64,000 nucleotides of DNA from Formosa agariphila KMM 3901 (GCF_000723205.1 NZ_HG315671.1:1275351-1339350), one strand, 5' to 3'; counted from the first letter of the stretch, positions 46,229-55,032 are shown. The notes: generated by a model not told the origin, from the sequence alone. Translations and numbers: made by a program.

Positions 46229-46777
46229 CTATTCATTAAAGAAACTAACAGCATTTTTTATTTGAGACATATCGATATCGCCTTCTTCTATAACTTTTGC
46301 TAACGACATTATATGCGAAGGATTCATGTCGTTACCTAATACACGTAATACTCCAAAACCGGTATCTTTTGCATTACCATATACAATTAATTCGTCTATA
46401 GAATTTTCATCGTCTCCTAAATATTTCAGAGTGAATTTTCCACCATGGTTATTTATTTCCATTAATTCGTTATACGACTCATCATTAAGAATGTGTTCTA
46501 TTTTTTCTTTCTCAGAGTTATAAGCTTCAGCTTGCGTAGCATCCTTTTTATAACCTAAAAAGTTTAAACGTTTAATAGAGTTATACGTTGCCTTTTGTTC
46601 TTCATTTAGCTTCGATTCATCTAAATTTAAAACAGAAAGTGGTAAATCTACAGTTGTGAAATTTGGCGACTCTTGGTTGTCTACAATATAGGTTTGTAAT
46701 GTGGGTTCAGATTTGCAACTTGTAAGTAATAATCCGAAGCAAAAAGTAATAGCAATAATATATTTATAAGATGTCAT
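46229..46777 (-). CDS. DUF4252 lipoprotein
   Basis: 182 residues. Lipobox TSC21, then a DUF4252 domain (SVLNLDESKLNEEQKATYNSI, later INNHGGKFTLKYLGDDEN and the DIDMSQI end). DUF4252 proteins are found in operons with ECF sigma factors in Bacteroidota; function unknown. It is the last of four same-strand genes, 38 bp after the first DUF4252 gene. Confidence 0.8.
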   Translation of the reverse strand: MTSYKYIIAITFCFGLLLTSCKSEPTLQTYIVDNQESPNFTTVDLPLSVLNLDESKLNEEQKATYNSIKRLNFLGYKKDATQAEAYNSEKEKIEHILNDESYNELMEINNHGGKFTLKYLGDDENSIDELIVYGNAKDTGFGVLRVLGNDMNPSHIMSLAKVIEEGDIDMSQIKNAVSFFNE

Positions 46778-46815
46778 GATGTCTATGTGTTTACAGCGTT
46801 CTACGAGCTAAAAAA

Positions 46816-47376
46816 TTAGTTATTATTCTTTAAATGTTCGCCTCCTGGAATATTCATTTTACTAGTAAGCTTAGCAATTTCATTTAGATTGATATCACCA
46901 GTTAAAAGTGCAACTACAGTTTCTATTTCACGGTTTTTACCATTAATTTCAATGTTGGCTTCTTTTGTAAGATCAGAAATACCGTTAACAAAAATTAATA
47001 GTTCCTTAACGTGGTCGGCATCTTTTCCTTCTTTTACATAAAATTTCACTTCCTTACCATCGTCTTTAACTTCCATAAGTTCGTCTAAACCTCCTTTTTT
47101 AGACGTCATCCACGTCGAAATATCTGCAGCAATAGCTTTGTCGTCTGTAATAATAGTTTTAAAACTTGTAATACTATTTACCATATCTAAATAGGCCTGA
47201 GATTCTGCATCATCGGTACTAATATCAAGTTTGGCTAACATTTGAAACATCTTAGGTTTAATGTTTACATAAGTAACATTGGGATTTTCGCTATACTTAT
47301 CGAAAATAGATTGTGCCATCATACTTGCAGGAAGCAATACAAGGGCTAAAGCGAATAGCATTATACGTTTTGTCAT
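46816..47376 (-). CDS. DUF4252 exported protein
   Basis: 186 residues from the ATG at 47376, which gives a normal signal peptide (MTKRIMLFALALVLLPASMMAQ). An ATG at 47409 adds 11 basic/polar residues and cannot be excluded. The mature part has YVNIKPKMFQMLAKLDIS and GKEVKFYVKEGKDADHVKELLI, as in DUF4252. A paralogue of the gene downstream, but without a lipobox, so probably periplasmic. Confidence 0.8.
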   Translation of the reverse strand: MTKRIMLFALALVLLPASMMAQSIFDKYSENPNVTYVNIKPKMFQMLAKLDISTDDAESQAYLDMVNSITSFKTIITDDKAIAADISTWMTSKKGGLDELMEVKDDGKEVKFYVKEGKDADHVKELLIFVNGISDLTKEANIEINGKNREIETVVALLTGDINLNEIAKLTSKMNIPGGEHLKNNN

Positions 47377-47415
47377 AGTTTTGGAATTTTTGTTTTTAAT
47401 ATTTTTCATAATTTT

Positions 47416-47907
47416 TTATTTAGTGTTTTTGAAAATAATGTTCGAGGATTGCTCCAATTCGGCAATATAGCCAACAGTAGCTATGCCTTTATTATACGAT
47501 TTTAAATAGCTAACTGTTGATGCGCCTTTATTTAAAGATTTAGAAATTAGTTCTAAAGATTTTACCACTTCGTTATACGCCAATTCTGGATCTTGTATGG
47601 TGCCTAAATCGTCTTCGTTAGAGGTTATAATTTGTGTTGAATTAAAATAAAAACCTAACATTAAAATAGCGATGGCAGCAACACTTAACCACGAATAAAT
47701 TGGTGTTTTCTTAGACTTTAAAGGAATCTCTTTGGTATAAGTTTCTGTTTTATTCGCTTTAAAATATGCAAATAAAGGTCTGTACAGTTCTAAATGTGGT
47801 GCAATATGTTCTTGCGAAAAGTATGCTTTTAATTGAGCCTCTTCTTGCAAAGTGGTTTCTCCGTTTTCGTACTTTTCAAGTAATTCTTCTATATTATTTA
47901 ATACCAT
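47416..47907 (-). CDS. putative anti-sigma factor, single-pass membrane protein
   Basis: 163 residues: a cytoplasmic N-terminal part (about 1-68; NIEELLEKYENGETTLQEE), one membrane helix (about 71-88), and a periplasmic part. There is no zinc-binding HxxxCxxC. The gene starts inside the end of the ECF sigma gene (14-nt overlap), the usual arrangement of sigma/anti-sigma pairs, so a membrane anti-sigma is the best inference. No named domain recognised. Confidence 0.6.
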   Translation of the reverse strand: MVLNNIEELLEKYENGETTLQEEAQLKAYFSQEHIAPHLELYRPLFAYFKANKTETYTKEIPLKSKKTPIYSWLSVAAIAILMLGFYFNSTQIITSNEDDLGTIQDPELAYNEVVKSLELISKSLNKGASTVSYLKSYNKGIATVGYIAELEQSSNIIFKNTK

Positions 47908-48403
47908 AATTATGTGTATTAGTTAATTGTTCTCGTATTGTTTTTCGTGCTCTAGATAACGCAACTCTAACTGCTGTATTTTTCATATCTAGCATTTTAG
48001 AAATTTCATCTAAATCGTATTGTTCAATATCTCTTAATTGTATAATCATGCGCTGTTGTTCGGGTAAGGTTTCAATTATTTTTGCAACCCAATCTAAACT
48101 ATCGGTAACTTCTACTTGTTTTTGTAGGCTTGTGTTATGATCTTCATAATTAGTATGTACAATTTTTAAATTTTGAGCTTGTTTCGATTTTAATTTATCG
48201 AAACATAAGTTTTTTGTCATGGTCATAGAAAATGCTTCAACATTTTTATACGATTCCATTTGATTTTTTTTAGACCATAGTTTAATTAATACTTCTTGCG
48301 TAGCATCTTCGGCTTCTTCGCTAGACACAAGTAAACGTTTAGCTAAACGATATACTTTATCTTTAAAAGGCAGTACGGTATTTAAAAACTCTGACTGGGT
48401 CAT
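47894..48403 (-). CDS. ECF-type RNA polymerase sigma factor
   Basis: 169 residues. Region 2 (FKDKVYRLAKRLLVSSEEAEDATQEVLIKLW) and region 4 (TLPEQQRMIIQLRDIEQYDLDEISKML) are clear; the linker is short as in ECF sigma factors. It should direct RNA polymerase to a specific promoter set, held by the putative anti-sigma. The ATG at 48403 has no TAnnTTTG box upstream, which may fit self-control through its own promoter. Confidence 0.88.
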   Translation of the reverse strand: MTQSEFLNTVLPFKDKVYRLAKRLLVSSEEAEDATQEVLIKLWSKKNQMESYKNVEAFSMTMTKNLCFDKLKSKQAQNLKIVHTNYEDHNTSLQKQVEVTDSLDWVAKIIETLPEQQRMIIQLRDIEQYDLDEISKMLDMKNTAVRVALSRARKTIREQLTNTHNYGIK

Positions 48404-48534
48404 CTTTTTTTTTGTCGGTTTTTTGTCTATTGGTTGTTAGTTGTTATTACGACGAGCCGTTTTATATTTTGTTACAAAATATTTTTAAACTGATATTAAT
48501 TCAAGTAAATTTAGCAATTATACCCAGATTATAT

Positions 48535-50019
48535 ATGCAACATTTTAAAACGATACTGTTTCTATTCGCCCTGTTATTGTGCTTTACAGATTGTGCAAAA
48601 GACTTAGACGATTATCCTGTAACGACTACAGATATTAATGATTTTGTTTGGAAAGGGATGAATACATTCTACTTATATAAAGATGAAGTCCCTAATTTAT
48701 CGGATGCAAGATTTTTATCAGAAACGGAATACCAAAACTACCTAAGTGATTATTCTAAGCCAGAAGATTTATTTTATAGTCTGCTATATAATACAGATAC
48801 CGAAGATCGTTTTAGTTGGATTACCGACGATTATATTGCTTTAGAACAGCAATTTAGTGGCGAATCTTCTACACATGGTATGGAATATGGTTTAGTGCGT
48901 TTACGATCAGATAACACAGCTGTTTTTGGATATGTTCGTTATGTGTTACCAGGCACCGATGCTGAATTTAAAGGACTAAAACGCGGAGCTATTTTTAATC
49001 GTGTAGATGGCGAATTATTATATTACAATTCTGAAACAGATACTAATATTGGTTTAATGAGTGGTTCTAGTTATACAATTGGTATGGCCTCTTATAATAA
49101 CCAAGGTACAGAAACTAAAGATGATGATACTGTAGAAAGTAGAGATGAAACCATTAATTTGGTGAAATCGGCATATACTGAGAATCCAATTTATGATCAG
49201 GAAATTTTACAAGTAAACGGACAAAAAGTAGGCTATTTAATGTATAATGGTTTTACAGGTACAGATGCTTTCGATTCGGAATTGAATGCAGTTTTTGGCA
49301 CATTTAAAAATGAAGGTATATCAGATTTAATTCTAGATTTTAGATATAACCCGGGTGGTTCTGTTAGTACAGCAACTTGGTTAGCATCTATGGTAACAGG
49401 GCAATTTACAGGTGACGTGTTTGTAAAAGAGCAGTGGAATAGTGATTGGCAATCTTATTTTGAAAACAATAGCCCAGAGGATTTATTAAATCCGTTTGTA
49501 GATGTTATGGAAAAACGAAATTCGTCTAATTCGGTTACGTTTAGTGAAACAATAAATCATTTAAATTTAAATAAAGTATATGTTATAACAACAGGTAGTA
49601 CAGCATCTGCGAGCGAACTTATTATTAACGGATTAACACCTTATATAAATGTTGTTCAGGTTGGTGGCGTAACTGTGGGTAAATATCAGGCCTCGCGTAC
49701 GGTATACGATTCACCTACATACAGTAAATCTGAAGTCAACCCAACACATACCTATGCCATGCAGCCTTTAATTTTTAAATCGCTTAACGCGGATGGATAC
49801 ACAGATTATTTCAACGGATTAACTCCAGATATTCAGATTAGTGAAGATTATGGAAATTTAGGCGTTTTGGGTGATGTAAATGAACCTTTATTAGCCGCAG
49901 CATTATCAGATATTTCAGGAACCGCTAGAAAGACATATACTTCTGAAAGCACTCCGTTAGAGGTTTTAAGCGATAGCAAATCACTTCAGCCGTTGCCAAA
50001 TGCGATGTACGTGGATTAA
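48535..50019 (+). CDS. S41-family peptidase lipoprotein (C-terminal processing type)
   Basis: 494 residues from the ATG at 48535, giving a lipobox TDC20. The frame extends to 48412 but that would add a 41-residue hydrophobic segment. A central PDZ-like region (about 115-180) is followed by the S41 domain with Ser 358 in TTGSTASASEL and Lys 383 in VGKYQAS; the spacing of 25 matches the Ser/Lys pair of E. coli Prc. A periplasmic or surface-anchored serine protease is expected. It is followed 9 bp later by the Dph6-like gene. Confidence 0.88.
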   Translation: MQHFKTILFLFALLLCFTDCAKDLDDYPVTTTDINDFVWKGMNTFYLYKDEVPNLSDARFLSETEYQNYLSDYSKPEDLFYSLLYNTDTEDRFSWITDDYIALEQQFSGESSTHGMEYGLVRLRSDNTAVFGYVRYVLPGTDAEFKGLKRGAIFNRVDGELLYYNSETDTNIGLMSGSSYTIGMASYNNQGTETKDDDTVESRDETINLVKSAYTENPIYDQEILQVNGQKVGYLMYNGFTGTDAFDSELNAVFGTFKNEGISDLILDFRYNPGGSVSTATWLASMVTGQFTGDVFVKEQWNSDWQSYFENNSPEDLLNPFVDVMEKRNSSNSVTFSETINHLNLNKVYVITTGSTASASELIINGLTPYINVVQVGGVTVGKYQASRTVYDSPTYSKSEVNPTHTYAMQPLIFKSLNADGYTDYFNGLTPDIQISEDYGNLGVLGDVNEPLLAAALSDISGTARKTYTSESTPLEVLSDSKSLQPLPNAMYVD

Positions 50020-50028
50020 ATTTTTAAA

Positions 50029-50724
50029 ATGAAAAAAACATATTTTAATTGGAGTACAGGAAAAGATTCTGCTTTAGCCTTATTTCTATTATTACAAGAC
50101 AAAACCTATTCTGTAGATAAATTAGTAACCACAATAAATTCTCATTTCAATCGTGTGTCTATGCACGGTTTACGAGTAGAGTTACTGAATAAACAGGTAG
50201 CAGCCATTGGTTTACCTATTCAGTATATAGAATTGCCTGAACATCCAGATATGGACGATTATAATGCCATTATGCTTTCGGCAACGAATCAATTAAAAGC
50301 CGAATCGTACTCTCATGCAGCTTTTGGTGATATTTTTCTAGAAGATTTAAAGTTCTATAGAGAAATGCAATTGTTAGAAGTGGGTTTAACAGGAGTTTTC
50401 CCGATTTGGAAACAGGATACCAAAAAGTTAATAAAGCGATTTTTAGATTTAGGCTTTAAAGCCATTGTAGTGTGTGCCGATGCAAATTATTTTGAATCAG
50501 ATTTTGTAGGGACTGTTTTAACTCAAGAAGTTATTGATGATTTACCCGAAGAGGTTGATTTTTGTGGCGAAAATGGAGAATTTCATACATTTTGTTTCGA
50601 TGGCCCTTTATTTAAAACACCTATAGATTTTGAAGTAGGCGAGAAAACCTATCGAGAATATCCAGCACCAAATAAGCAAAGTAAACCTTCTGGGTTTTGG
50701 TATTGCGATTTAGTTGCAGTGTAG
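50029..50724 (+). CDS. Dph6-like ATP-dependent ammonia ligase (alpha-hydrolase fold, DUF71)
   Basis: 231 residues. An N-terminal PP-loop FNWSTGKDSALAL (6-18), DIFLEDLKFYREMQLLEVG, and the closing GENGEFHTFCFDGPLF are family marks of the diphthine-ammonia ligase superfamily. As bacteria lack diphthamide, the true substrate is unknown; related enzymes adenylate a carboxylate or thiolate. It follows the S41 gene at a 9-bp gap. Confidence 0.8.
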   Translation: MKKTYFNWSTGKDSALALFLLLQDKTYSVDKLVTTINSHFNRVSMHGLRVELLNKQVAAIGLPIQYIELPEHPDMDDYNAIMLSATNQLKAESYSHAAFGDIFLEDLKFYREMQLLEVGLTGVFPIWKQDTKKLIKRFLDLGFKAIVVCADANYFESDFVGTVLTQEVIDDLPEEVDFCGENGEFHTFCFDGPLFKTPIDFEVGEKTYREYPAPNKQSKPSGFWYCDLVAV

Positions 50725-50917
50725 TAATACCATTGGTAGCAATAATTAAAATTGAATAATGTTTTCTAAATTTTATTAAACGGACAAATTTTTCCGATTA
50801 TAATTTTTAAAACTTTTAAATCACGTTTAGAAACTCTACTTCACAGAATAACACTTTCTAAAGTATATTACACACCATATTATTTCTGAAAAATGCTTAA
50901 TTTAGTATCTCTAATCG

Positions 50918-50952
50918 ATAAGAAAGTACAACGCTGTGTTATAGTTTCTTAT
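50918..50952. repeat. inverted repeat upstream of the isomerase-like gene
   Basis: ATAAGAAA (50918-50925) and TTTCTTAT (50945-50952) separated by 19 nt, about 30 bp upstream of the start at 50982. It could be an operator or leader hairpin; no promoter motif overlaps. Confidence 0.25.
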
Positions 50953-50981
50953 TAAATTAAAAGTGATAAAAGTCGTGTCTT

Positions 50982-51890
50982 ATGAAAGCATCAAATAACG
51001 AATCGTCAACATCAATTTCAAAAATTAGTCAAGCAGATGACACAGAAACTAAAGGTTTAAACCTGTCTATATTTTCTAAGCATTTAAAGTTTTTAGATTA
51101 TAATAGCATGAGTGAAGCTGTGGCTGAAATGGGATTTGATGGAATAGATTTAACGCTAAGACCAAACGGACATGTTTTGCCAGAACGTGTAGAGGAGGAT
51201 CTTCCAAAAGTTACCGAGGCTATGAAAGTCTTCGGTCTGAAGCCGAATATGATTTGTTCTAATGTTAAAGACGCTACTAATCCAGTCGATTTAAAAGTCT
51301 TGGAAGTTGCTAGTGCGTTAGGCTACACAAATTATAGACCAGATTTACTTACTTATACCGATGATAAAACAGTATTACAAGTTGTTGAAGATGCTAAAAC
51401 ATACTTTGCTGCTTTAGAAACATTGAATAAAAAGTTTGAAATAAGTGGTAGTTATATAAACCTTCCAGGTCAGTTTTTTGGTTCCGCGATTTGGGATTTA
51501 CATAGTGGTTTAAACGGATTAAATCCGAAATATATAGGAAGTCAATACGATATTACACATGCCAGTATTGAAGGTGGTACAAACTGGGAAGTCGGTTTTA
51601 AACTGATTGCCCCTCATATTAATACTTTAGTAATTAAAGATTACAAATGGACAAAGAAAAATGGGCAGTGGAATTTTGAATATACACCTTTAGGAGAAGG
51701 TATGGTAGATTTTAAACGCTTTTTCACTCTCTTGAAAACTCATAATATCAATGTACCAATTTCAATTCATACTGAATATGATTTAGGAGGTGCAGAACGT
51801 GGTGAAACACCTAACATAGCTCATAAAGACGTTTTTAATAGAATTAAAAAAGATGTTGTGTTTGTAAGAGAACTATGGGAAGAAGTTTAA
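50982..51890 (+). CDS. xylose isomerase-like TIM-barrel protein (sugar phosphate isomerase/epimerase family)
   Basis: 302 residues. The AP endonuclease family 2 TIM-barrel shows AEMGFDGIDLTLRPNG, TEAMKVFGLKPNMI and the GAPHINTLVIKDYKW-type segment with PLGEGMVDFKRFF. Most family members of this type carry a Tat signal; here the N terminus (residues 1-24) is Ser/Thr-rich and lacks one, suggesting a cytoplasmic form. Substrate unknown. Single gene ending about 150 bp before the AbiH gene. Confidence 0.75.
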   Translation: MKASNNESSTSISKISQADDTETKGLNLSIFSKHLKFLDYNSMSEAVAEMGFDGIDLTLRPNGHVLPERVEEDLPKVTEAMKVFGLKPNMICSNVKDATNPVDLKVLEVASALGYTNYRPDLLTYTDDKTVLQVVEDAKTYFAALETLNKKFEISGSYINLPGQFFGSAIWDLHSGLNGLNPKYIGSQYDITHASIEGGTNWEVGFKLIAPHINTLVIKDYKWTKKNGQWNFEYTPLGEGMVDFKRFFTLLKTHNINVPISIHTEYDLGGAERGETPNIAHKDVFNRIKKDVVFVRELWEEV

Positions 51891-51918
51891 TAATCAAGTG
51901 AGGTGTTTTAGAATGAGG

Positions 51919-51947
51919 TTGTTTTTTTAAGTCCAATTTTATTTTTG
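51919..51947 (+). promoter_or_regulatory. Bacteroidota promoter of the AbiH gene
   Basis: TTG (51919-51921), an 18-bp spacer and TATTTTTG (51940-51947). The inferred start near 51954 lies directly before the 51959 inverted repeat. Confidence 0.6.
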
Positions 51948-51958
51948 GCCTAATTAAA

Positions 51959-51989
51959 ACTTAGAATAAAAAGATGTATTATTCTAAGT
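51959..51989 (+). repeat. 11-bp hairpin at the 5' end of the AbiH transcript
   Basis: ACTTAGAATAA (51959-51969) and TTATTCTAAGT (51979-51989) pair perfectly around a 9-nt loop. No T tract follows, so it is not a simple terminator; it would form at the start of the mRNA, or act as an operator. Confidence 0.5.
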
Positions 51990-52004
51990 TGTTATCTTGT
52001 TGAG

Positions 52005-52016
52005 AATTAGACTTGT
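52005..52016. repeat. upstream flanking repeat of the AbiH gene
   Basis: AATTAGACTTGT here is the inverted copy, with one mismatch, of ACAAGTCTAGTT at 53287-53298, 22 bp before the ATG and 44 bp after the stop of the gene. CTTGTTGA also occurs directly on both sides (51996-52003 and 53276-53283). Confidence 0.35.
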
Positions 52017-52037
52017 GAAATATTTTATAAAAAAACT

Positions 52038-53243
52038 ATGCCGAAGATATTAATTACTGGAAATGGATTTGACTTAAGACTAGGATTACCCACATTTTAC
52101 TGTGATTTTATAAAGATATTAAATTCACTTGAGGAAAATGAAATTGTTGATTTTGATTCTGTTTATAGTAATAGCTCTAATTATAAAATAATCAGAGATA
52201 ATTATAGGAAATTTGATTTTAATCGCATGAAAATTAAGGAATTGAAATCTGAAATTCAAAATAATTTGTGGTTTCAGTTTTTTAAAAATGAATTTGAAAT
52301 AGATACGTGGATTGACTTTGAAAATAAAATTGAATATGTATTAAAAAATTTGTTTATATCTGTGAAAAATTTGCAGGAGAATATATTCTCTAAAGGATCA
52401 CTTCCAGAAGATAGAATTACTTACACAGCTGTATTGTTTAATAATAATGTTGAAATAATACAAGTTTTAAATAAATTTAACATTATTACTAAAAATGAAA
52501 GTTATAATGTTAAATTAAATGTGAATTATCTTATAAAGAAATATGATTTTTTTATAGATGTAGACCTTAATAAAATAACTAAAAGCTTAATTAAGGAATT
52601 AAAAGGTTTTAAAAAAATATTCAACATATATTTTGAGGTTTTTGTTTATCCACTTTATGAAAACAGAATAACGAAAGTTGATAAAACTTTTTTTTCTACA
52701 ATTACAAATCACTATACATTTAATTATACACCTACTTTTGATAGAGTGTATGATAGTACCATTAAGACAGAGTTTTTACATGGGAAAATTAATTCAAAAG
52801 CTAATGAAATTGTGCTAGGAATTAATGAGATACCTAAAGCCGATTTAGATAAGAGATATTTTTTACCCTTTACAAAATATTATCAAAAATTAAATAGTAA
52901 TACAGATTTTAAATTTATATCCAATCTTGAAAGAGAAAAAGATTCTAATTTTCAATTTTTCTTTTTTGGTCACTCTTTAGATAATTCTGACGAAGATTAC
53001 ATTAATGAAGTTTTTGATTTTATGAATAAATTAGAAACTGAAGTAAAAAAAATAATAATTATATATCATGATAAAGCGTCTAAATCAAAGTTATTAATCA
53101 ACCTGTTAAATATTAGAGGTAAATATGAAATACAAAGACTAATGAGAAATGAAAATCTTATGTTCTTTAATATTGACTCGGTTGAATTGAAAAGTGAATT
53201 AACAAAAGATATTTCAAAATACCCACCAAATTATTATATATAA
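52038..53243 (+). CDS. AbiH-family abortive-infection (phage defence) protein
   Basis: 401 residues. The N terminus ILITGNGFDLRLGLPT (G8-N9-G10-F11-D12) is the AbiH hallmark. Downstream come NYTPTFDRV (N229 to D235), H248-G249 in EFLHGKIN, and GHSLDNSDED (G311 to D315). The same motif order (GxG, NY, HG, GxSxxD) is seen in SIR2-type NAD-cleaving defence proteins. AbiH was found as a lactococcal abortive-infection gene; how it works is not settled. The gene is very AT-rich against its neighbours, with its own promoter and a weak terminator, consistent with horizontal gain. No partner gene is adjacent. Confidence 0.8.
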   Translation: MPKILITGNGFDLRLGLPTFYCDFIKILNSLEENEIVDFDSVYSNSSNYKIIRDNYRKFDFNRMKIKELKSEIQNNLWFQFFKNEFEIDTWIDFENKIEYVLKNLFISVKNLQENIFSKGSLPEDRITYTAVLFNNNVEIIQVLNKFNIITKNESYNVKLNVNYLIKKYDFFIDVDLNKITKSLIKELKGFKKIFNIYFEVFVYPLYENRITKVDKTFFSTITNHYTFNYTPTFDRVYDSTIKTEFLHGKINSKANEIVLGINEIPKADLDKRYFLPFTKYYQKLNSNTDFKFISNLEREKDSNFQFFFFGHSLDNSDEDYINEVFDFMNKLETEVKKIIIIYHDKASKSKLLINLLNIRGKYEIQRLMRNENLMFFNIDSVELKSELTKDISKYPPNYYI

Positions 53244-53274
53244 AATATTGGAGAGCATTCTATATTGTAATTTT

Positions 53275-53302
53275 ACTTGTTGATTAACAAGTCTAGTTTT
53301 TA
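53275..53302 (+). terminator. candidate weak terminator after the AbiH gene
   Basis: ACTTGTT (53275-53281), loop GATT and AACAAGT (53286-53292) give a 7-bp stem, followed after 4 nt by TTTTT (53297-53301). Confidence 0.5.
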
Positions 53303-53380
53303 AAATAAGGATAAATTAAATGAGAAAATATGCAATTTTTTGAAATGAGTTTTTGATAGCTGATTTTTAACTATAATTGT

Positions 53381-54937
53381 TTACTCTTCTTCGAAAATAG
53401 TATGTTGATAGGCACCTAAATCGGGTGATGCTGTTCTGTTGTTGTTTAAAAGATCTACAGGCACTTGGTTTGCAAAATCTGAATTTCCTTGGTTAATTGC
53501 TTTTGAGTTTTCGCCAATAATTAATAGATTATTATTAGCGTCTTTAAACTCTGGGTCTTCATTAAAAATCATATTCTCGTAATGCGACACGTCATCGAAA
53601 TCGTAATTTACTCCAGTGTAATTTGAGCTTGAAGTGTTTTGGAATCGTACCAAACAATTCGTGAATTTAAAATTGAAATCAACTTGCTCATCTTCTAATT
53701 CATCTAAAACAAACTCCGGATTGTCGTTTCCGTATATAATACAGTTATTAAAGTTAGCTTCGGCTAAATCGGTTATAAAAGCTGTGCCTTCTTCATCAAG
53801 CAGATAATTGTTAATTAACAACGCAGGATACTGTCTGTAACTGTTATTCCAATAATTAGCAATTGTAGCATGTGTTACATTATAACGACCACCAAAGGTA
53901 GCAGCGAAAGACGATTGTCCACTGTTGTTAATAATTAGATTTTCTGCAGTAATCGAGGTATTTCTTCCTAAAATTCCAAAATTACTACTGTTGTATATTT
54001 GTGTATTATTTAAGACTAATTTATTCTCGTTAGGGTTTCCTTCACTTAAAATGGCTACCGTTGCGTTTTTAATTGTAGCATAATTAATCGTATGATTTTT
54101 GCTGTTTTCGTATAACCAAATAGTTCCCCATTGTCCAGGAACATCCGAAAAATCAGATTCTAATCTGTCGCCTTCAAAAACAACTTCGTTTTCTAAAGTT
54201 TCTTGGTCGGTGCTATAACTTCCGTTTACTTGAAGCGATGCGCCTTCGCCAACAAATAATCCTGAATTAGCATGAAAGTGAAGTCGAGAACCAGCATCTA
54301 TAGTTAGCGTTTCATTATTTGGTACAGCGGCATAACCGTAAATTACATAAGGTTTCTCGTTTGTAAAATTCAACTCTTCTGTAGTTAAGTAGCGCCCTTG
54401 AATTTCGGTAGATACCGTTTGCCCATCAATGTCTAACGTTAAGGTTTCAACGATACCATCATCATCTTTACTTGGGTAAATAAAAACCGCGTCTTTTACT
54501 AAGGTTACTAAATCTACTTTTTGTGAATGAGAACCTGAGGTAAATTCAATTTCATCGGTATATAAATAAGTCGCATCAGGGTTTTTAAAATCGTTATAAT
54601 CTATTGTGGTTTCAATAAAAATATACATGCTGTCTTTAGCTAATATTTCTACATTTTCGAACACTTTACCCGACATGCCATCTACATTTAAGCGGTAATT
54701 AGAAGCTTCACCTTGCGCTAAAGTAAGAGATGGAATTAAAATATCTTCATTACTATTATTATACACTTTAAGATTATAGGTGCTTGAACCAATATTAGAA
54801 AATACAGTATCTAAATAAACCGTGTCTTTAGAAAAAGTTAGGGTACCATTACTCGTAGAAAAATCGAAATCTTTTCGGCAAGAACTCCAAAGCATTAAAA
54901 ACAAAAAACATGAAATAAAATAGAAAATACGTTTCAT
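53381..54937 (-). CDS. right-handed beta-helix-like lipoprotein
   Basis: 518 residues. Lipobox SSC20, an N-terminal Ig-like part (about 30-150), then repeated Asn-rich turns such as NNTQIYNSSNFGILGR and FNNCIIYGND, as in parallel beta-helix proteins. The C-terminal end (PDLGAYQ) resembles the tail of pectin-lyase-fold repeats. Family members may bind or cut polysaccharides; no catalytic motif seen. No T9SS sorting domain. It lies behind the AbiH gene on the opposite strand. Confidence 0.7.
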   Translation of the reverse strand: MKRIFYFISCFLFLMLWSSCRKDFDFSTSNGTLTFSKDTVYLDTVFSNIGSSTYNLKVYNNSNEDILIPSLTLAQGEASNYRLNVDGMSGKVFENVEILAKDSMYIFIETTIDYNDFKNPDATYLYTDEIEFTSGSHSQKVDLVTLVKDAVFIYPSKDDDGIVETLTLDIDGQTVSTEIQGRYLTTEELNFTNEKPYVIYGYAAVPNNETLTIDAGSRLHFHANSGLFVGEGASLQVNGSYSTDQETLENEVVFEGDRLESDFSDVPGQWGTIWLYENSKNHTINYATIKNATVAILSEGNPNENKLVLNNTQIYNSSNFGILGRNTSITAENLIINNSGQSSFAATFGGRYNVTHATIANYWNNSYRQYPALLINNYLLDEEGTAFITDLAEANFNNCIIYGNDNPEFVLDELEDEQVDFNFKFTNCLVRFQNTSSSNYTGVNYDFDDVSHYENMIFNEDPEFKDANNNLLIIGENSKAINQGNSDFANQVPVDLLNNNRTASPDLGAYQHTIFEEE

Positions 54938-55032
54938 AATAATAAACTGGTTCCCTAGCGGATTTTAGGTAAAAATATAACTTTTAAGCGATAAATAAAT
55001 TTTAAATAGCTGATGTTAAATTGTAGTGTAAA

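Noticed and set aside
51901-53380. A toxin-antitoxin or multi-gene defence island around AbiH
   Set aside because: No second small gene, methylase, nuclease or phage gene is seen next to it; it appears to be a single-gene cassette.
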